Positions 33,546-46,778 of a stretch of DNA of 64,000 nucleotides are shown here, in pieces. A program made the position numbers and the translations under genes. The notes beneath the pieces were generated by a model that was not told where the DNA came from, did not search any database, and saw only the letters and a program-made list of their open reading frames with translations. The DNA is from Adiantum capillus-veneris (Eukaryota; Streptophyta; Polypodiopsida; Polypodiales; Pteridaceae): contig CM043945.1 in NCBI GenBank assembly GCA_014529385.2, forward strand, positions 98,620,612 through 98,684,611, written 5' to 3'. Every line of letters starts with the position of its first letter. The stretch's first letter is position 1.

Positions 33546-34189
33546 TGCACACAACCTCTTATAGTGAATGGCAAGAAAAAAATTTGCATTAGCAATAATA
33601 GATGCTGCAAGGCACGCGGAAATGGTTTCTCAGCAATAAGCATGGTAATGGATGCGGGTATATACCCACCACTATCATACCATGTCTACTGCCACATCTA
33701 TTACCGTGTATATTGCCCCTCCTAGTACCGTGTATATTTCCACACCTATTATCGTTAAATGGCTATTCAAAAATAAAGGTGCTCATTTGGGCTACCCAAT
33801 TCAGGGTGGCCCAAATGAGCATCTTTATCTTTGCTGTGCATAAAACATATGAAACATCAATTTTTTTTTTGAAAAAGTGTACAAAAGAAAAAGAGAATTT
33901 GAACATATTTTACCTTAATAATTAAAGTGCAAAAGATCAACTATTTAAAAAGGTTACAAATAAGATGAAAATTTTAGTTCAGGTATATACATATGCTCAT
34001 ATCGTTTTTCTTGTACCACATTGGGACTTTAAGAAAGGACTACAAAATTTTTTCTATCTGTCCAAGTCCTCCTTGTCCTCCTCGTCCTTGTCCATAGGCA
34101 CGTACGTTTGATCGCCCTGACTCTACATTAACCCAAACCAAATTAAATAGATTAAAACCTCAAAACAATTAATACAATATGATTTGTCT

Positions 34190-35380
34190 AAACTTACCAC
34201 CTGTAGAGATCCAACCATTGAGTTGAATTGCTCGTGAGATATGTGATTCTTCTCCAACAACCATCGCCAAGTTTTGAATTCTATGTGCTGCTCTCAAAAC
34301 TTGACCATCTCTCCGGTTGGTCGACTTAGAGTGATATTTTCATAAGTTAGCAATAACAAAAGCAATTCATTAACTGAAACCTTTCTAATCATCGATCTAG
34401 GTTTCAATTTAACCAAACTTATATATTTTTCCTTCCAAGCTGATTTGCCTCCGGAACCATAGCATGTGGGAGTTTTTTTGGCCCAAGCTTCATGTTGTTG
34501 TCTATAGGATGAGCTCGTTGTTGCAACCCGTTTGCCCTTTTCCTTCATTGCCCACTCTCACTCCTCATCTGCCATACTGCCTCCATGATAGCTCTTGTCT
34601 AGATCTCCAACCTAGTTGGCTGATGTGTGCCGTACACTTGACTACTTGTTTTTAAAATATGTTTTAATGTAGTCCTCCAGCCACTATGCTAAAAAATGCT
34701 CATTGGGGGCATTTGGGAATCTAGCATGCAACATGTTCTCAATGTAGCATGCATGATTTGGCAGCTGATCTCTAAACGAGTGTATAAGAATATGAAGATG
34801 GCATCAAAACGCCTTGTCTTGTGCTATACCAAAGTCCATCTCCCTGGCATACTTTACTCTATAGTCGCACCCATGCGTGTTTAGAACGGGTGCATCAAAA
34901 TCCTTGTCCTCTATGTTTGGGGAGGCACACTCTAAAATAGGGGACTCCATCCCCTCCCCCCCCCCCAATTGCCAAAACAAGCAAAGCCACTAGATCTCTT
35001 GCCGCTCCACTTCTCTCGACACGCGCTGCTCTGAAACGAACATCGACACGTGTTGCTAGAAGAAGTGCATCAATGATGCTTGGGTAAAGCAGGAATGGAA
35101 TGGAGTGGCATGGGGCCTTGCGATGTAAGGGGAACATGACCCTGCAATGAAAGGGGAGTAGGTCAATAAGAAGGGACCATAGATGGAGGTGCCATTAGTG
35201 CAAGGTTCTGGACATAGGGAGTCCCTCCCTGGATCCCCCATGGCATGATTTCCTGAGAAAGATTGTAGGTTGCAAGCTTTTGCTGAGTGTAGCTTCCAAA
35301 CAATCCCTCCATTGAACGGAGGTACTCATCTTGTAAAGAGAGTGCCCATTGGAGGTCTGAATCTACCACCGATGGAGGAA
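34190..35380 (-). pseudogene. CACTA-5 accessory protein remnant
   Basis: The minus strand reads, 5' to 3', 'QWALSLQDEYLRSMEG' near 35340, Gln/Pro-rich sequence, then 'YGSGGKSAWKEKYISL' near 34450, 'ITLSRPTGEMVKF' near 34300 and 'FKTWRWLLEKNHIS' near 34260. The last three blocks match CACTA-4 ('YGSGGKTAWKDKYVS', 'ITMSRPT', 'YQTWCWLFENQMIS'). The GSGG motif also ends exon 1 of the CACTA-1 accessory gene. Likely an element-end-binding protein; function inferred. Multiple frames are required. Confidence 0.6.
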
Positions 35381-35590
35381 CTTGGGTAGATGGACTGGCA
35401 CCTCCATAGGTGTAGGAGGGTCATGCGTGCAATTAATAAAGAGAAACCTACACTCATGCTCACAAAAAATCAGCTACAGATGAGCTTAATTTCTTTGCTT
35501 GGACTTACCGCCTCCAAGCTTGAGTCCACTAGAGGCGATTTCCACCCTGGATGGAAGCCCATCTGGGAGGTGAACTAACCAAAAGAAGAA

Positions 35591-36238
35591 TGTGATGGTT
35601 TCTCCCCACCATATGGTCTCTCATCTCACATCTACATCACAGGTTGATAAGTATCATGACCTAATGCTATATCTAATGTGCATACACTACATGCGTACAT
35701 CTAATCCTCTATCTTAACCTAGACATACATATACCTAAACCTAAACATACATATTCATCTACCCATTTATATCTCTCCCTAAATCTATCTCTTCTCTCTC
35801 TCTCTCTCTCTAATGTATAGAGAGGGTAGAGATAGATAGAGATTAAAGATTCAATTACTACTTCTCTTAGCCTTTAAAAAAATGCACTCAAGTAGCTACA
35901 CCCATGGTTTAGAATATTGTTTACTGCAAAGAGTAATAGAGTGGGTTTGCTAAGTTGACACCGGTTCCTATCGAGCTTGCTAATAGCTCAACAAGGGCTA
36001 AGCCATAGGCAAGTCCAAAAAGACTCCATTATCAAGACCATAGTTCTTGATGTTGTCCCCAAAAACCTATAAATAGGCATACAAACCTAGATAATAGATC
36101 AAATTCCCACTTATCCTATTTCAAGGAACAACTCCAACCTTTTATAGATTAAAGGAGTGCATCTCTTCTTATAACGAGAGACGTATAGAGAGAGATGTAG
36201 ACGAGAGCAATAGAGTAAAGAGAGAGCAATAGAAGATT
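35591..36238. other. Intergenic, no feature recognised
   Basis: AT-rich, with short tandem words ('TACATATACCTAAACC' near 35720, CT/AG runs near 35790-35850). No coding or structural feature is supported. Confidence 0.5.
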
Positions 36239-36249
36239 TTGTACTCCTA

Positions 36250-37599
<1,350 letters not shown>

Positions 37600-37600
<1 letters not shown>

Positions 37601-39360
37601 TATGATTGGGTTTATTGCAACGACTTAGTGTATTTTGCTGGGAAATCCATTGTGTTGGAAAAGATGTACTGGCCATGTGTCTGAGTAGTGGCTCGACTTT
37701 GTTCGGATGTTTTGCTGTTTGTGGTTAATGAAAGGGATAATGGGGTCCTTGCCGATGAGTGATATGTGGTAGTATATGCTATCTTATGCTGGTCCTAGCT
37801 GTGTTGTCGACTAGTTTGTCTTTCTTTATATATTGTTTTATAAAGTCTTAAACTTGTGTTTTGGGCTGCAACGCAGCTCATTCTATCCATTATGGAGTAT
37901 GGTTTGAGGAAGAGAGTAGTCTTAGGCTGTGGAATTGATCTTCTCTCTCAGTTTGAGGGGTTGGGGTTGATCTACCTTGACTCTTGGAATTATCTTGTAG
38001 TGGTGTGCTGGAAGGGATGGACTGGCCATGTGTCTAATAATTGGTTGGACTATGATTGGATGTTCTATTGTGTGTGGTTAATGAAATAGATGATCGGGTT
38101 TTGGTCGATGTTTGATATAAGGTAAGGTTTGATATCCTTTGCTCGTCTTGGTTGTTTTTACCGACTCGTTTGTTGGTCAATTCACTGTTACTGACTGGTT
38201 TGCTGGTCAATTCACAGCTGTCGAATACGGTAAGTTTGTGATGCTTACCCTTGATTATTAAGTTTGTCTTACAGTTGGTTGATGGATAGGATAGACTTGC
38301 CTTCTAATTTGCTTTTGACTGAAGCATATTCTGATGATTGATTTGGTTTGGGAATGAACTATTGAAAGGATAGAAATAGGCATCATGCAGTAAACTACTC
38401 TTAGGATGTATCCTTGCTACTGGGGTGTTCTATGCTGGCCGTAGCAGTTTCCGACTGGTCCTCTGACTAAACAAAGGTTGTGTGGGTTCGGATGTTCCAT
38501 TATGTTGTGATAATGGGATAGGTGATTTGCTCATTGCTGGTCTTTGATGTAGGGTAGGATAAGCTCTCCAGCTCGGCTGGCCCTAGCCTTTGCTGACTGG
38601 GTTTTGTGTTTTTACCAACTAGTAAGTTGGGTGACTGTCCTTTATCACATTAGATGAAGTTTTGGGTTGCTTCTTAGCATTGCCTTATAGTAGGAGGATA
38701 AAAGTGGTAGTATTTGCTGTCTCTAGCTAGTGTAGGTAGTCTTCTCTCTTTTCCCTTGGTTGTGGTATTCAGAAATGAATGAACATGTGCATTACTTTTA
38801 TTCTCTCTATTTTGGCTTACACTCTATAAATGATATTTTGGGGATTATGTTAGGTAATCCACTTATGCTGATTGCTTTTTTTTTGCTAGAAAGAGACATC
38901 ATGCAGTAAAATGATCTTAAGTTGTATCCTGGCATGATTTTGAATTTTAGGGTTTGAGAATCAAATTCAACACTCTATAACAGGTTGTCGAGCTATAGTG
39001 CCGACCATCTCTTTCTGATTGGTACAAAGGTTTGGGATGCTTCTTGACTCTTGGCCTTGCCTAACTTTTGGATGAGGAATATGGTAATTAACCATTTGTA
39101 TAAGCATTTGCTAGACTATGTTCGGATATTGTACATAAAGGATTAAGGGAATTTGGTGATTGGTTCCTTGTCAAGTTTTGGGATAGAATGGTTTTTTTTG
39201 GCCGTCCTTTGCTGGCCCTAGCTATTGCGGATGATCTTCTCCCCTGTTCATGTCTTTAAACCAGTTAATGAGTATGGAAACTATATGGACTATATGTGTT
39301 ATGGAATTGATATTTTACTTTTGTTGCAGCTGACAGGTGCCACGACTTCCGTTTGTAGCA
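37600..39360 (+). repeat. Probable 5' LTR with internal degenerate repeats
   Basis: The block ends in GTAGCA directly before a primer-binding site, as an LTR should. Inside it, four or more degenerate modules share words like 'TTCGGATGTT', 'GGTTAATGAAA-GGATAAT' and 'GCTGGCCCTAGCT' (near 37690, 38045, 38485 and 39113). The left boundary is uncertain and no matching 3' LTR was found. Confidence 0.5.
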
Positions 39361-39361
39361 G

Positions 39362-39373
39362 TGGTATCAAAGC
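39362..39373 (+). other. Primer-binding site (tRNA-Met type)
   Basis: TGGTATCAAAGC directly follows the LTR end and matches the common plant site TGGTATCAGAGC at 11 of 12 bases. It defines the start of the internal region of a decayed LTR retrotransposon. Confidence 0.75.
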
Positions 39374-39931
39374 ATAGGCTACGCTCCAAGACTCAAACAT
39401 TAACAAGCCACAGCTAAGTATTTTGCTTTCTTATGTTTGTAGATTCTACTAATTCCCTCAATTTATAATAACCTATGAAGGAAATTAAATGTCAAGAAAG
39501 AAATGTTGGAAAGTGGTTGTGGGAAATTGCAAGATATCAATCAAGGATTGCATTGTTGCTCGAAGTGTCATTTTTTTATAGATTGAAATAGTGAGAGAGA
39601 GTCACCTTGTGAGGAGGAAGTTGCTATCTCATGAGAGTTGAGAGCCAAAGGCCAGGTCGAGTGTGAACGAGGGGCTTAAAGAGGCTATGTTAAATGAAAA
39701 AAAAGAAAGGTATTTTAAGGATGTTTTTTTTTTCTTGAACGAAGTGACGAAAGGGGTGGCGAGCTAGGAGGAGTGTCACTTGGTGGGTTTTTGCAAGCCA
39801 TATCGAGTCAGAGCCATGCTAGGGGGGTCGCCAGAGAGATGGGAGAGGGATACCAGGTTGATGTGAGTAAAGGACAATGATTAGAGTCAACGTGGAGGCA
39901 CCACCGATTGCGAAGATGGCAAGTTTGAAGT
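39374..39931. other. Leader of the decayed LTR element
   Basis: No coding is seen. The stretch 39485-39605 ('ATGTCAAGAAAGAAATGTTG' onward) recurs diverged at about 43835-43960, so part of this leader is duplicated roughly 4.35 kb downstream. Confidence 0.5.

Positions 39932-39963
<32 letters not shown>
39932..39963. repeat. Poly-G run of 32
   Basis: Thirty-two consecutive G lie on the plus strand. It is unusually long for a genome and strongly G-quadruplex-prone. Read length may be inexact. Confidence 0.9.
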
Positions 39964-40019
39964 CTGCAAGGCAGAGTTCATCCTCCCATTGTGCTTCTGT
40001 GTCTCTTTTTTGTACAAAC

Positions 40020-40290
40020 AGTTAGTGTTCAGACAGTTATTGTTTCCCTTATGGTTATGATTATTGTCATTGTCATTGTATAGACAGTTATTGTTTCTCT
40101 TTCTGGTTATGCTTATGGTTATTGTTAATTTTGTTTATGGTTATGGTTATCTGCATTATGGTTTTGATCAAAGTGGTTATAGCCGATTATGGTTTTAAGT
40201 TATGGTTATGCTTTTAAGTTATGGTTATGGTTCGTTATGGTTATGCTTTTAAGTTATGGCTATGCTTTTCAGTTGGTACGGTTGTCTTTC
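40020..40290. repeat. (GGTTAT)-type minisatellite
   Basis: Imperfect repeats of GGTTATGGTTAT, 'TTTTAAGTTAT' and 'GTCATTGTCATT' run through this stretch. It is non-coding. Confidence 0.8.
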
Positions 40291-40639
40291 ATTGGCCTTA
40301 AATCTCATGTGAGATCCTACATGGATAGCATGTAGGAGGCGTATACATGATATGGTTTTTTTTGAAAAGTTTATGTAAAAAAAAAAGGAACTCAGCCGAA
40401 ATTTCTGCGCGCGGGAGCATGGTTGATATTTTGGTGCTGCTCCCTAACTTGGGTAGAGGCCAGAAAGTATGCCTGTGGCTGCCAAGCCAAGCATGAGGAG
40501 GTGTAGGCCAACCCCGAGATAGGCCGATGAAGGCCATGCAAGACTGGTGGAGAGAGGGGTGAGCCTCTGCAGGCTTCCAAGAGCAAGGAAGGAGAGCATG
40601 GCTCTTAGTTGTGAATCGAACAAAAGAGAGCTTGGCTTT

Positions 40640-41071
40640 GTGTTGTGAATCAAACGAGAGAGAGAGAGAGAGAGAGAGAGAAATGTTATTTCTTTAATCC
40701 TTTGGCTTCATTAAAACCAACTAGGGGTGCATCCCATAGCCGGGGTGAGAAGAAGAAAGAGAGCAAAATTCTCGTTGCATAATGGCATGAGAGGATAGCC
40801 GCGAGTGAGTGAGAGACAGACCTGGGATCGGTGGTTGCTACCAAAACGAGAAAAAAGAGGGAGATTTTCTCTAATAAAGAGAGAGAATAGAGAAAGAGGG
40901 AGAAAGAGATGGGCCTCAGTGGGTTGGCTTGAGAATGAGTGAGTGAGTTTGAGCCTCTATTTGTAAGGTAGGCTAAGATGGAGAGCCACCTTTATAACAT
41001 AATTGAGAGGAGACAAGTTCATAAGTCAATTGACTCTCTCTGAAAATAGGAGAGAGAGATCTTTTGAGGCT

Positions 41072-41106
<35 letters not shown>

Positions 41107-41493
41107 TTTTTTTTTTAAATCCGTTGGCCTCATTAAAACCAACTAGTGGTGCATCCCATAGCCGGCGTGAGAAGAAGAAAGAGAGCGAGATTCTCTCTGC
41201 ATAATGGCATGAGAGGATAGCCGTGAGTGAGTGAGTGAGAGAGAGACCTGGGATCAGTGGTTGCTACCAAAAGGAGAACAAAGAGAGAGATTTTCTCTAA
41301 TAAAGAGAGAGAATAGAGAAAGAGGGAGAAAGAGATGGGCCCAATGGGTTGGCTCGAGAATGAGTGAGTGAGTTTGAGCCTCTGTTTGTAAGGCAAGCTA
41401 AGATGGAGAGCCTTTATAGCATAAATGAGAGGAGAGACGGTCATAAGTCAATTGCCTCTCCCTTAAAAAAGTAGAGAGAGATCTTTTGAGGCT

Positions 41494-41533
<40 letters not shown>

Positions 41534-41535
41534 TT
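40640..41535. repeat. 422 bp tandem duplication with GA tracts
   Basis: Two copies are offset by 422 bp (for example 'CATTAAAACCAACTAG' at 40709 and 41131). Each starts with a GA microsatellite and ends with 'GAGATCTTTTGAGGCTATTG'. They differ by scattered substitutions and small indels. Confidence 0.9.
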
Positions 41536-42190
41536 CCATAAAGCTATTGTGAGAGAGAGAGCGATTATTGGGTGCTATCAAGCAAGAACAAGGTTGTAAA
41601 CCTAAAGTCGCTAGCATATAAGTTCAGGAAGCCTGCGAAGCTGTGTTGACAAAAGGTTTTGAGGCCAAAGCTAAGTTTTGTTAAGCTCATTTTATAAAAA
41701 CGATCTTTTCAATATTCTGCACAATAATTTCACAGTGTCTCATGCTCTTCTCATCTTTCTCTCTTGTTTGAAATAAAGACAATATAGAATTCTTCTCTCT
41801 CAGTTTTGATGAATGGTGAAGTGATCGTCTTTGTGATATTCATTGACGAGCTTTGATAATGAGACTGTATTGCACATTCTTGGGTAGCAGATTTTAGTAG
41901 CACTTTCCAGCCATAGTTCCTTGTTGGTGGGCTTGGGTTGGGGGTTTGAGTTTTATCCTTGCTTGGTTTTTCTTCTTGGAGTCTTCTCCATGGCCCATGC
42001 CTAGAAAAATATCCATCAATGGCATGCCGGTGGGACCCAGCTTCTAGCGTTTTCGCATGAGCGAAGTACCTGTGATTCCTAGAGATGGAGCTAGTTTTTC
42101 CCTTTTTTTTGTACCTGACTTTCAAGCTGGTTTCCTTCTTGGCAGCCATTTGGTATGCTTGCATATCTAGGCAGGAGGATTCCAAAAAGA
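41536..42190. other. Unclassified internal retroelement sequence
   Basis: No domain was recognised. It lies between the leader duplication and the gag-like region, so it probably belongs to the same decayed element. Confidence 0.35.
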
Positions 42191-43570
42191 GGGTTATTTT
42201 CATGTCTGTTGCTACCTAGACCTTGAGCATTGATGATGATATTGGTGAGACATTAGGTTTTTATAGAATTTGGGATGAGTTTTTAGCCCGGTTGAGTGAT
42301 GAAGTTGATGAAGACGAGGGAATTTCCCTTGAGAATATTGCTTCAAGCAAAGTGTATAGGGAGAGTGCAACTCTTGATGAGTGCATTTGGGATGGCTTTT
42401 TAGTTAATTTAGTGGATGATGCCACTTTTGACCAATGTCTTCTTGAGGAGGAGAATGTTGACCTACCTCTTCTTCTTTCCCACCCTCCCACCCTTGTTCA
42501 AGAGGTGCAATCTAAAGTGGGATTTACCGCTTCTTTTGACCCTATTGATGATGCAATGTAGCCTTTAGAGAGGGTGGCGTTTGTACCAGATGTTAAGCCA
42601 TTTGTTGTAGTCATGCCTTTTGAAGATGATGTTCTTATTTAGGATGTTCTTGATGCTTCTAGATTTAGTTCTCTTGATGTTTCTAATGACGATATGGTTA
42701 CCATTGAAAATGTTCTTTTGAAAGAGTAGCTTGATCCTCCACCTATTGTTCTCCAAGGTAGGGAGAGACCTATTTATCAATGGATTGTCCAGTTGACACC
42801 CTATGATGGAGTTTGAGCTGATGCTGCTGATTCTCATTTATTGCAATTTGTGCAAGCCTGACGACCTCATGTTGTTCTTTCTTGCCTTTTTGACTGGTGT
42901 AGCTATGTAGTGGTATCATAGTATGTTGCAACATTCTCCACACTTGATGCAAACTTGGGATGGAATGGGTCAAGCTTTTGTTGCTAGATTTTTCCGTATT
43001 TTTCCTTCTAATTTAACCTTTCAGAACCTGTTGGACTTCTTCCAAGGGAAGAGTGAGCCAATTGCTGAGTATGTTGATCGTTTTTAAGCTTTCAAGGGGA
43101 AGCATTGTGACCCCTATTGTTTTGATGAAAGGTTTTTATTGGAATGTTTTCTTAAGGGTTTTTTGAGGGATATCCAACTCCATGTGAGGTAGTCAGATCC
43201 AAAGAGACTTGAGGATGCATATGCACGAGCTAAGGTCATGGGAGAGGCCTTTGAAGCTACCTCCCTAGCAGTCCAATGGAGGGTAACCTTGGAAGCTGAG
43301 CGATACCATATAGAATCTTGTTTGAATTCTATGGCAAGTGCTCCATGGTTCCTATTCCACCACTCCTTACCCCAACAACAACTAGTCCTTTTGGAGTTTT
43401 GCAAGATAATGAGTTACCTTCTTTTAGACATAACACTTTGCATATACCACATGTGCCAAAGAGTGAGTTTGTTTCCCATCCAAAGGGGGTTATGGCAAGA
43501 TAAAGGGAAGAGAGAAAGTAATAGAAAAAGAGTAAGCCTTCAATGGAAGGAGAAAGAGAAGACCAATTGA
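42191..43570 (+). pseudogene. Gag-like remnant of the decayed LTR element
   Basis: An acidic ORF (42223-42561, no ATG at its start) contains two similar modules ('GFYRIWDEFLARLSDEVDED' and 'ATLDECIWDGFLVNLVDD'). From 42955 a retrotransposon-gag pattern is readable with stops: 'ARFFRIFPSNLTFQNLLDFF', 'DERFLLECFLKGFLRDIQLH' and 'DAYARAKVMGEAFEA'. No RT, RNase H or integrase follows. It belongs to the element defined by the primer site at 39362. Confidence 0.55.
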
Positions 43571-44274
43571 TAAGGCACCGGTCTAATTGAAAATTCTGGG
43601 TTCACACTAGTAGGCTAGTTTTCCCCGCAAGACGCCAGTATTGGACTTTTCTTTGAGCCAAGAGGAATACTATTTCTTGAGCATGTTGCACTAGAAAAAA
43701 TAAATTATTTTATCTGCTACATCAAGACAATCTCACTTGTTCTACCTTGGGGAGCTGTTTTTTGACAAGTTATGAAGTGCTTGAAGATACTAAAAAGATG
43801 TTATATGAAGATGGTGCCAAATCGTTAAGACAGAGATTATATGTCAAGAATGAAATGTTGGAAAGTGGTCCTAAATAAGTTGCAAGATATCAATGAAGGA
43901 TTGCATTATATCTCGGAGTGTCGTTTTTTTACAGACTAAAATAGTGAGAGAGAGAATACCCATGATGAAGCTTTTCTTGAATAAAAGAAGAAGAAGGTGT
44001 TTTAATATGTCTTTTTAATAAAATGAAGAGGGGTGGCAATATCAAAGGCGAGAAGGTGTCTGCTGATTGAACAAGGTACTCTTTTACTGGTTTTTTTGCA
44101 CCAGACGTTCTCGTTTTTTTTATTTTTTTCATTTTTGTGCAACATAATATAATTGATGTTTTATAAAAACTCTTAGCCTTGGTTGCTCACATTACAGGTT
44201 GCAAAGTATGGTAATCTTTGTGTAAACATAGGTTTCTTCTTGCGAGTACATATCTCCTTCAAAAAGCATGCTGC
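43571..44274. other. Non-coding tail of the decayed element
   Basis: It contains the 43835-43960 repeat of leader sequence 39485-39605. Otherwise there are only short frames. Confidence 0.4.
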
Positions 44275-44487
44275 TTAAAACAAAACAAAAATATAAACGT
44301 CCAAATTAAGGTCGTACCTAATGAGAGGCAAAATAAAAGGATTTAATGAAGCGTATATCTTGGCCAACCTAAGGGGACCTAAAATTCTACGAATTACACA
44401 TTGAAATTGAAACTTAGTACTAACAATGATATGTACCTTTTGCCTTGCAATGGGAATGAAAGGATCATACAAACTCTCCGGATTCAT
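44275..44487 (-). CDS. Conserved 70-residue retroelement leader ORF (antisense copy)
   Basis: This intact ATG-to-stop frame begins 'MNPESLYDPFIPIARQKVHI' and ends 'NLDVYIFVLF'. It is almost the same as the first leader ORF of Gypsy-B (51134-51346), which has a TGA where this has a Cys codon. It sits just outside Gypsy-A in the opposite orientation, without LTRs or gag, so it is a stray fragment of a related element. No known domain was recognised. Confidence 0.6.
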   Translation of the reverse strand: MNPESLYDPFIPIARQKVHIIVSTKFQFQCVIRRILGPLRLAKIYASLNPFILPLIRYDLNLDVYIFVLF

Positions 44488-44571
44488 GGAATCTACTTGA
44501 TTATGCTAAAGGCTAAACATTCATGCAATATGTAACAACAGGATTGCCTAAGTCTATACATGGGAATACGG

Positions 44572-45719
44572 TGTCGGGAGTTTTTTGGAGCAAGGGATTG
44601 AGCATATGTACATACACATGCATGGTGCATCAAATAAAGGATTGCCCATTTTCCAGAGCCAGGTGGTTACGTGGGGCCCACATGTGTACAGGTAGGACAA
44701 CATGTACATAGTGCATCGATTTTCACTCTCACTAGTACCACTATGTTTTTTCTATAATAATGAGGAGTTGATAGTGCGTAAAACTTCTCGATGAAGCTAT
44801 CCGCGGGCCGACGACATGAGGTAAGCAGGTGCGTCAGATGGCATCTAGTGGCGTCAGGAGCTCGAATGGGGTCAATACTTGCACGTGGAGAAGTACGGAC
44901 ACAAGTGGGTGTTTTATTGTGATAATTATGCAGAAAGGTCATCATGAGGACCATACTTTTGGGGCCACTTCACGTGGTGGTAGGATGCATTATTGAAAAA
45001 ATTCGAGTGCCAGGTGTGCGTATGGATGCAAAAAGGTGACAACTATGCACTGCGAGGTCAGTTTTTGGCATGTTCGGGGTCTGTTTGAGGTCATCTAAAA
45101 GGCCAAGGGTGCCCAACTAATAAAGCTAAGTGTGGAAACTGAAAAAACAGAGAGAAGACCAGAAAAAATGTGGAGAAGAGAGGAGGAACAACCGCAGGTG
45201 TGTTTTTTGGGTTTTTGAAGCCTGTTTTGGTCGTAAACTGCTCATCCGAGGTCGGATTTGAGCACTTTGACATTGTGGACTGGGGTTTTGGGCTGTTCTG
45301 GACGTGATGGTGCTGTCCATTTTGCCAAATTCCTCTCTCTTTTTCTGCTGTTTTAGCTGTGTAAGTTTCTCCTATGAGCGAAGTTTCTGCTCCAGTTTGT
45401 GATTGTATCTGGCTTATTTTACCCATACTGTGTGAGCTATTTGCCCCATTGGTGTTGGACCAAGCTTTATTGTATCTAAATTCATAAATTCTCCTCTTTT
45501 GAGCTGAGTTTTTGGGTGTGTGTGTGTGTGTGTCTGTGTGTGGAGAGGGCAAGTGGATAGTCTCTCTCCTCTCACTCCATAGGTGTTTTCCTTGTCTCGG
45601 CCTGGTGTGTTGTGTAAGCCGAGTGGTGCCTCATAGTGTGTGTGTGTGTGTGTGTATCTTTCCAAGAGTGTGTGTCGGGTCGTTATAGAGGCGTTCTGTG
45701 TGTTTTCATCTCGCTCACA
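44572..45719 (+). repeat. Gypsy-A 5' LTR
   Basis: This is about 1,148 bp, TGTCGG...CTCACA. It includes a TATAATAA-like motif near 44752, GT microsatellites at 45518-45540 and 45638-45655, and is followed by the primer site. It matches 61223-62330. Confidence 0.85.
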
Positions 45720-45725
45720 TTCTTT

Positions 45726-45743
45726 TGGCGCCCCCACGGAGGA
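45726..45743 (+). other. Gypsy-A primer-binding site
   Basis: TGGCGCCCCCACGGAGGA follows the LTR by six bases. It differs at one position from the Gypsy-B primer site, so both elements probably use the same tRNA. Confidence 0.8.
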
Positions 45744-46456
45744 TCTTCTTCGAGTTCCTTCTGCTTCGAGCTTCAAGCTTCAAGATTCGGGATTACAGGT
45801 TGCAGACTACAGGTTACAGGTAACAAGTTACAGGGACAGTAATAGGTGATTCACACAGGTACAGGTAGCTGGAGTACAGTGATATACTAGCAGTGGTGTC
45901 ACTTGCAGTTGTTGTGGGTATGCATCATTTGGCGCCTGTTTGAGGGCATTGTCTTGTATTGTACGTTACTTGTGGAAACTGCCATTGTACGCCTTTGTGG
46001 AGCCATACTTGGTTTTATTTGGCAGTCCCAGCCATTTTTGTGACTTGGTCTAGAAGATAGTCATTTCTGAGACTTGACTATACGCAATTTTCATTAGCCT
46101 TCGTGTGAGGGTTGATAGCGTGAGGTTTTATTGAGTTGGGGGATTCTCAAATGTGGAGATCCTTTGGGTGATACAGGTAGCTGAAGCACCCTTTTCGTGA
46201 CCTCGCCATAGGCTATGTACTAGTGATTACTACTTGATGCTCGGGTTCTATTGTTGGCAGTTTATGCATATATATACATTCTATATTTTGGGTTCTTACT
46301 GCTCTACTTCTGGGGAAACTCTGTCAAAATTTTTCCAAGTTATGATGGCTGGTTTTTTGGTCTTTTAAGCCACTTATGCGGTTATGCTGCTGAAATTTTG
46401 GCAAAATCAGAGGATAAGACAGGTGTGCTTTCTTGGGAGCTTCATGGTTGGCTTTA

Positions 46457-46675
46457 ATGGATGATCAAAATGGACCTCAATTCACTCCTTTTCATTTAAC
46501 TCAAAGAATCCAGATAAATGTTCATGTGTCCAGGAAGATTTTTTTCCAGCAGCGCATAGTCTTTATGTTCGGGCCAAGAAGATTAAGAGAGATCCTGGAA
46601 TGTCCTTTACCTGTTGTAATTCCAATGATCAACTACGAAAACTCATTTGATGTGCATGTGTTTGTCCTTATCTAA
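46457..46675 (+). CDS. Conserved 72-residue leader ORF of Gypsy-A
   Basis: This ATG-started frame has exactly the same length (72 codons) as the Gypsy-B ORF at 51368-51586 and aligns with it almost without gaps. Shared words are PFH, 'ISRKI/VSRKI', FQQR, VFMFG, 'EIL', 'P-V-P-INY' and 'FDVHVF'. Most differences are conservative. It lies about 100 bp upstream of the gag start. No known domain was recognised; function unknown. Confidence 0.65.
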   Translation: MDDQNGPQFTPFHLTQRIQINVHVSRKIFFQQRIVFMFGPRRLREILECPLPVVIPMINYENSFDVHVFVLI

Positions 46676-46778
46676 AGTTGAGCTCCATTGAAGTTTCTGG
46701 GAATTGAGTCAGCCAAAAGTTTTGGGTTCTTGCACGTGTGTTCGAAGGGGTTCTCAAAGCATCGTAATTTGGGTAGCC

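Larger units (their letters stand above)
26424..33566 (+). mobile_element. CACTA-3, En/Spm-type transposon
   Basis: This 7,143 bp element has ends CACTACAAGAGGTACTTC and, on the other strand, CACTATAAGAGGTTGTG. The target duplication is AAT (26421-26423 and 33567-33569). It is the same family as CACTA-1 in opposite orientation. Genes run rightward: TNP2 from 28594, then the accessory gene to about 32900. Large deletions and a triplicated segment make it non-autonomous. Confidence 0.92.
26366..35590 (-). mobile_element. CACTA-5 remnant (hosts CACTA-3)
   Basis: CACTATAAGAGG at 26366, followed by 'AACCGCC...TTGCGG', resembles the CACTATAACG end of CACTA-4. After CACTA-3 the sequence resumes with 'GCGGAAATGG' and 'TAATGGATGCGGG' (33620-33660), as in CACTA-4 at 62420-62470. 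Coding remnants of the same accessory protein as CACTA-4 follow on the minus strand. The right terminus was not located, so the end coordinate only marks the last coding-like sequence. Confidence 0.55.

Noticed and set aside
38991-39010. 'CTATAGTG' as the right end of CACTA-5
   Set aside because: Only eight bases match, there is no subterminal GCGGTAAT motif beside it and no convincing target duplication.
43566-43640. Possible tRNA or SINE ('GGCACCGGTCTAATT' with 'GGGTTCACAC')
   Set aside because: The B-box-like word is weak, no cloverleaf forms, and there is no A tail or target duplication.
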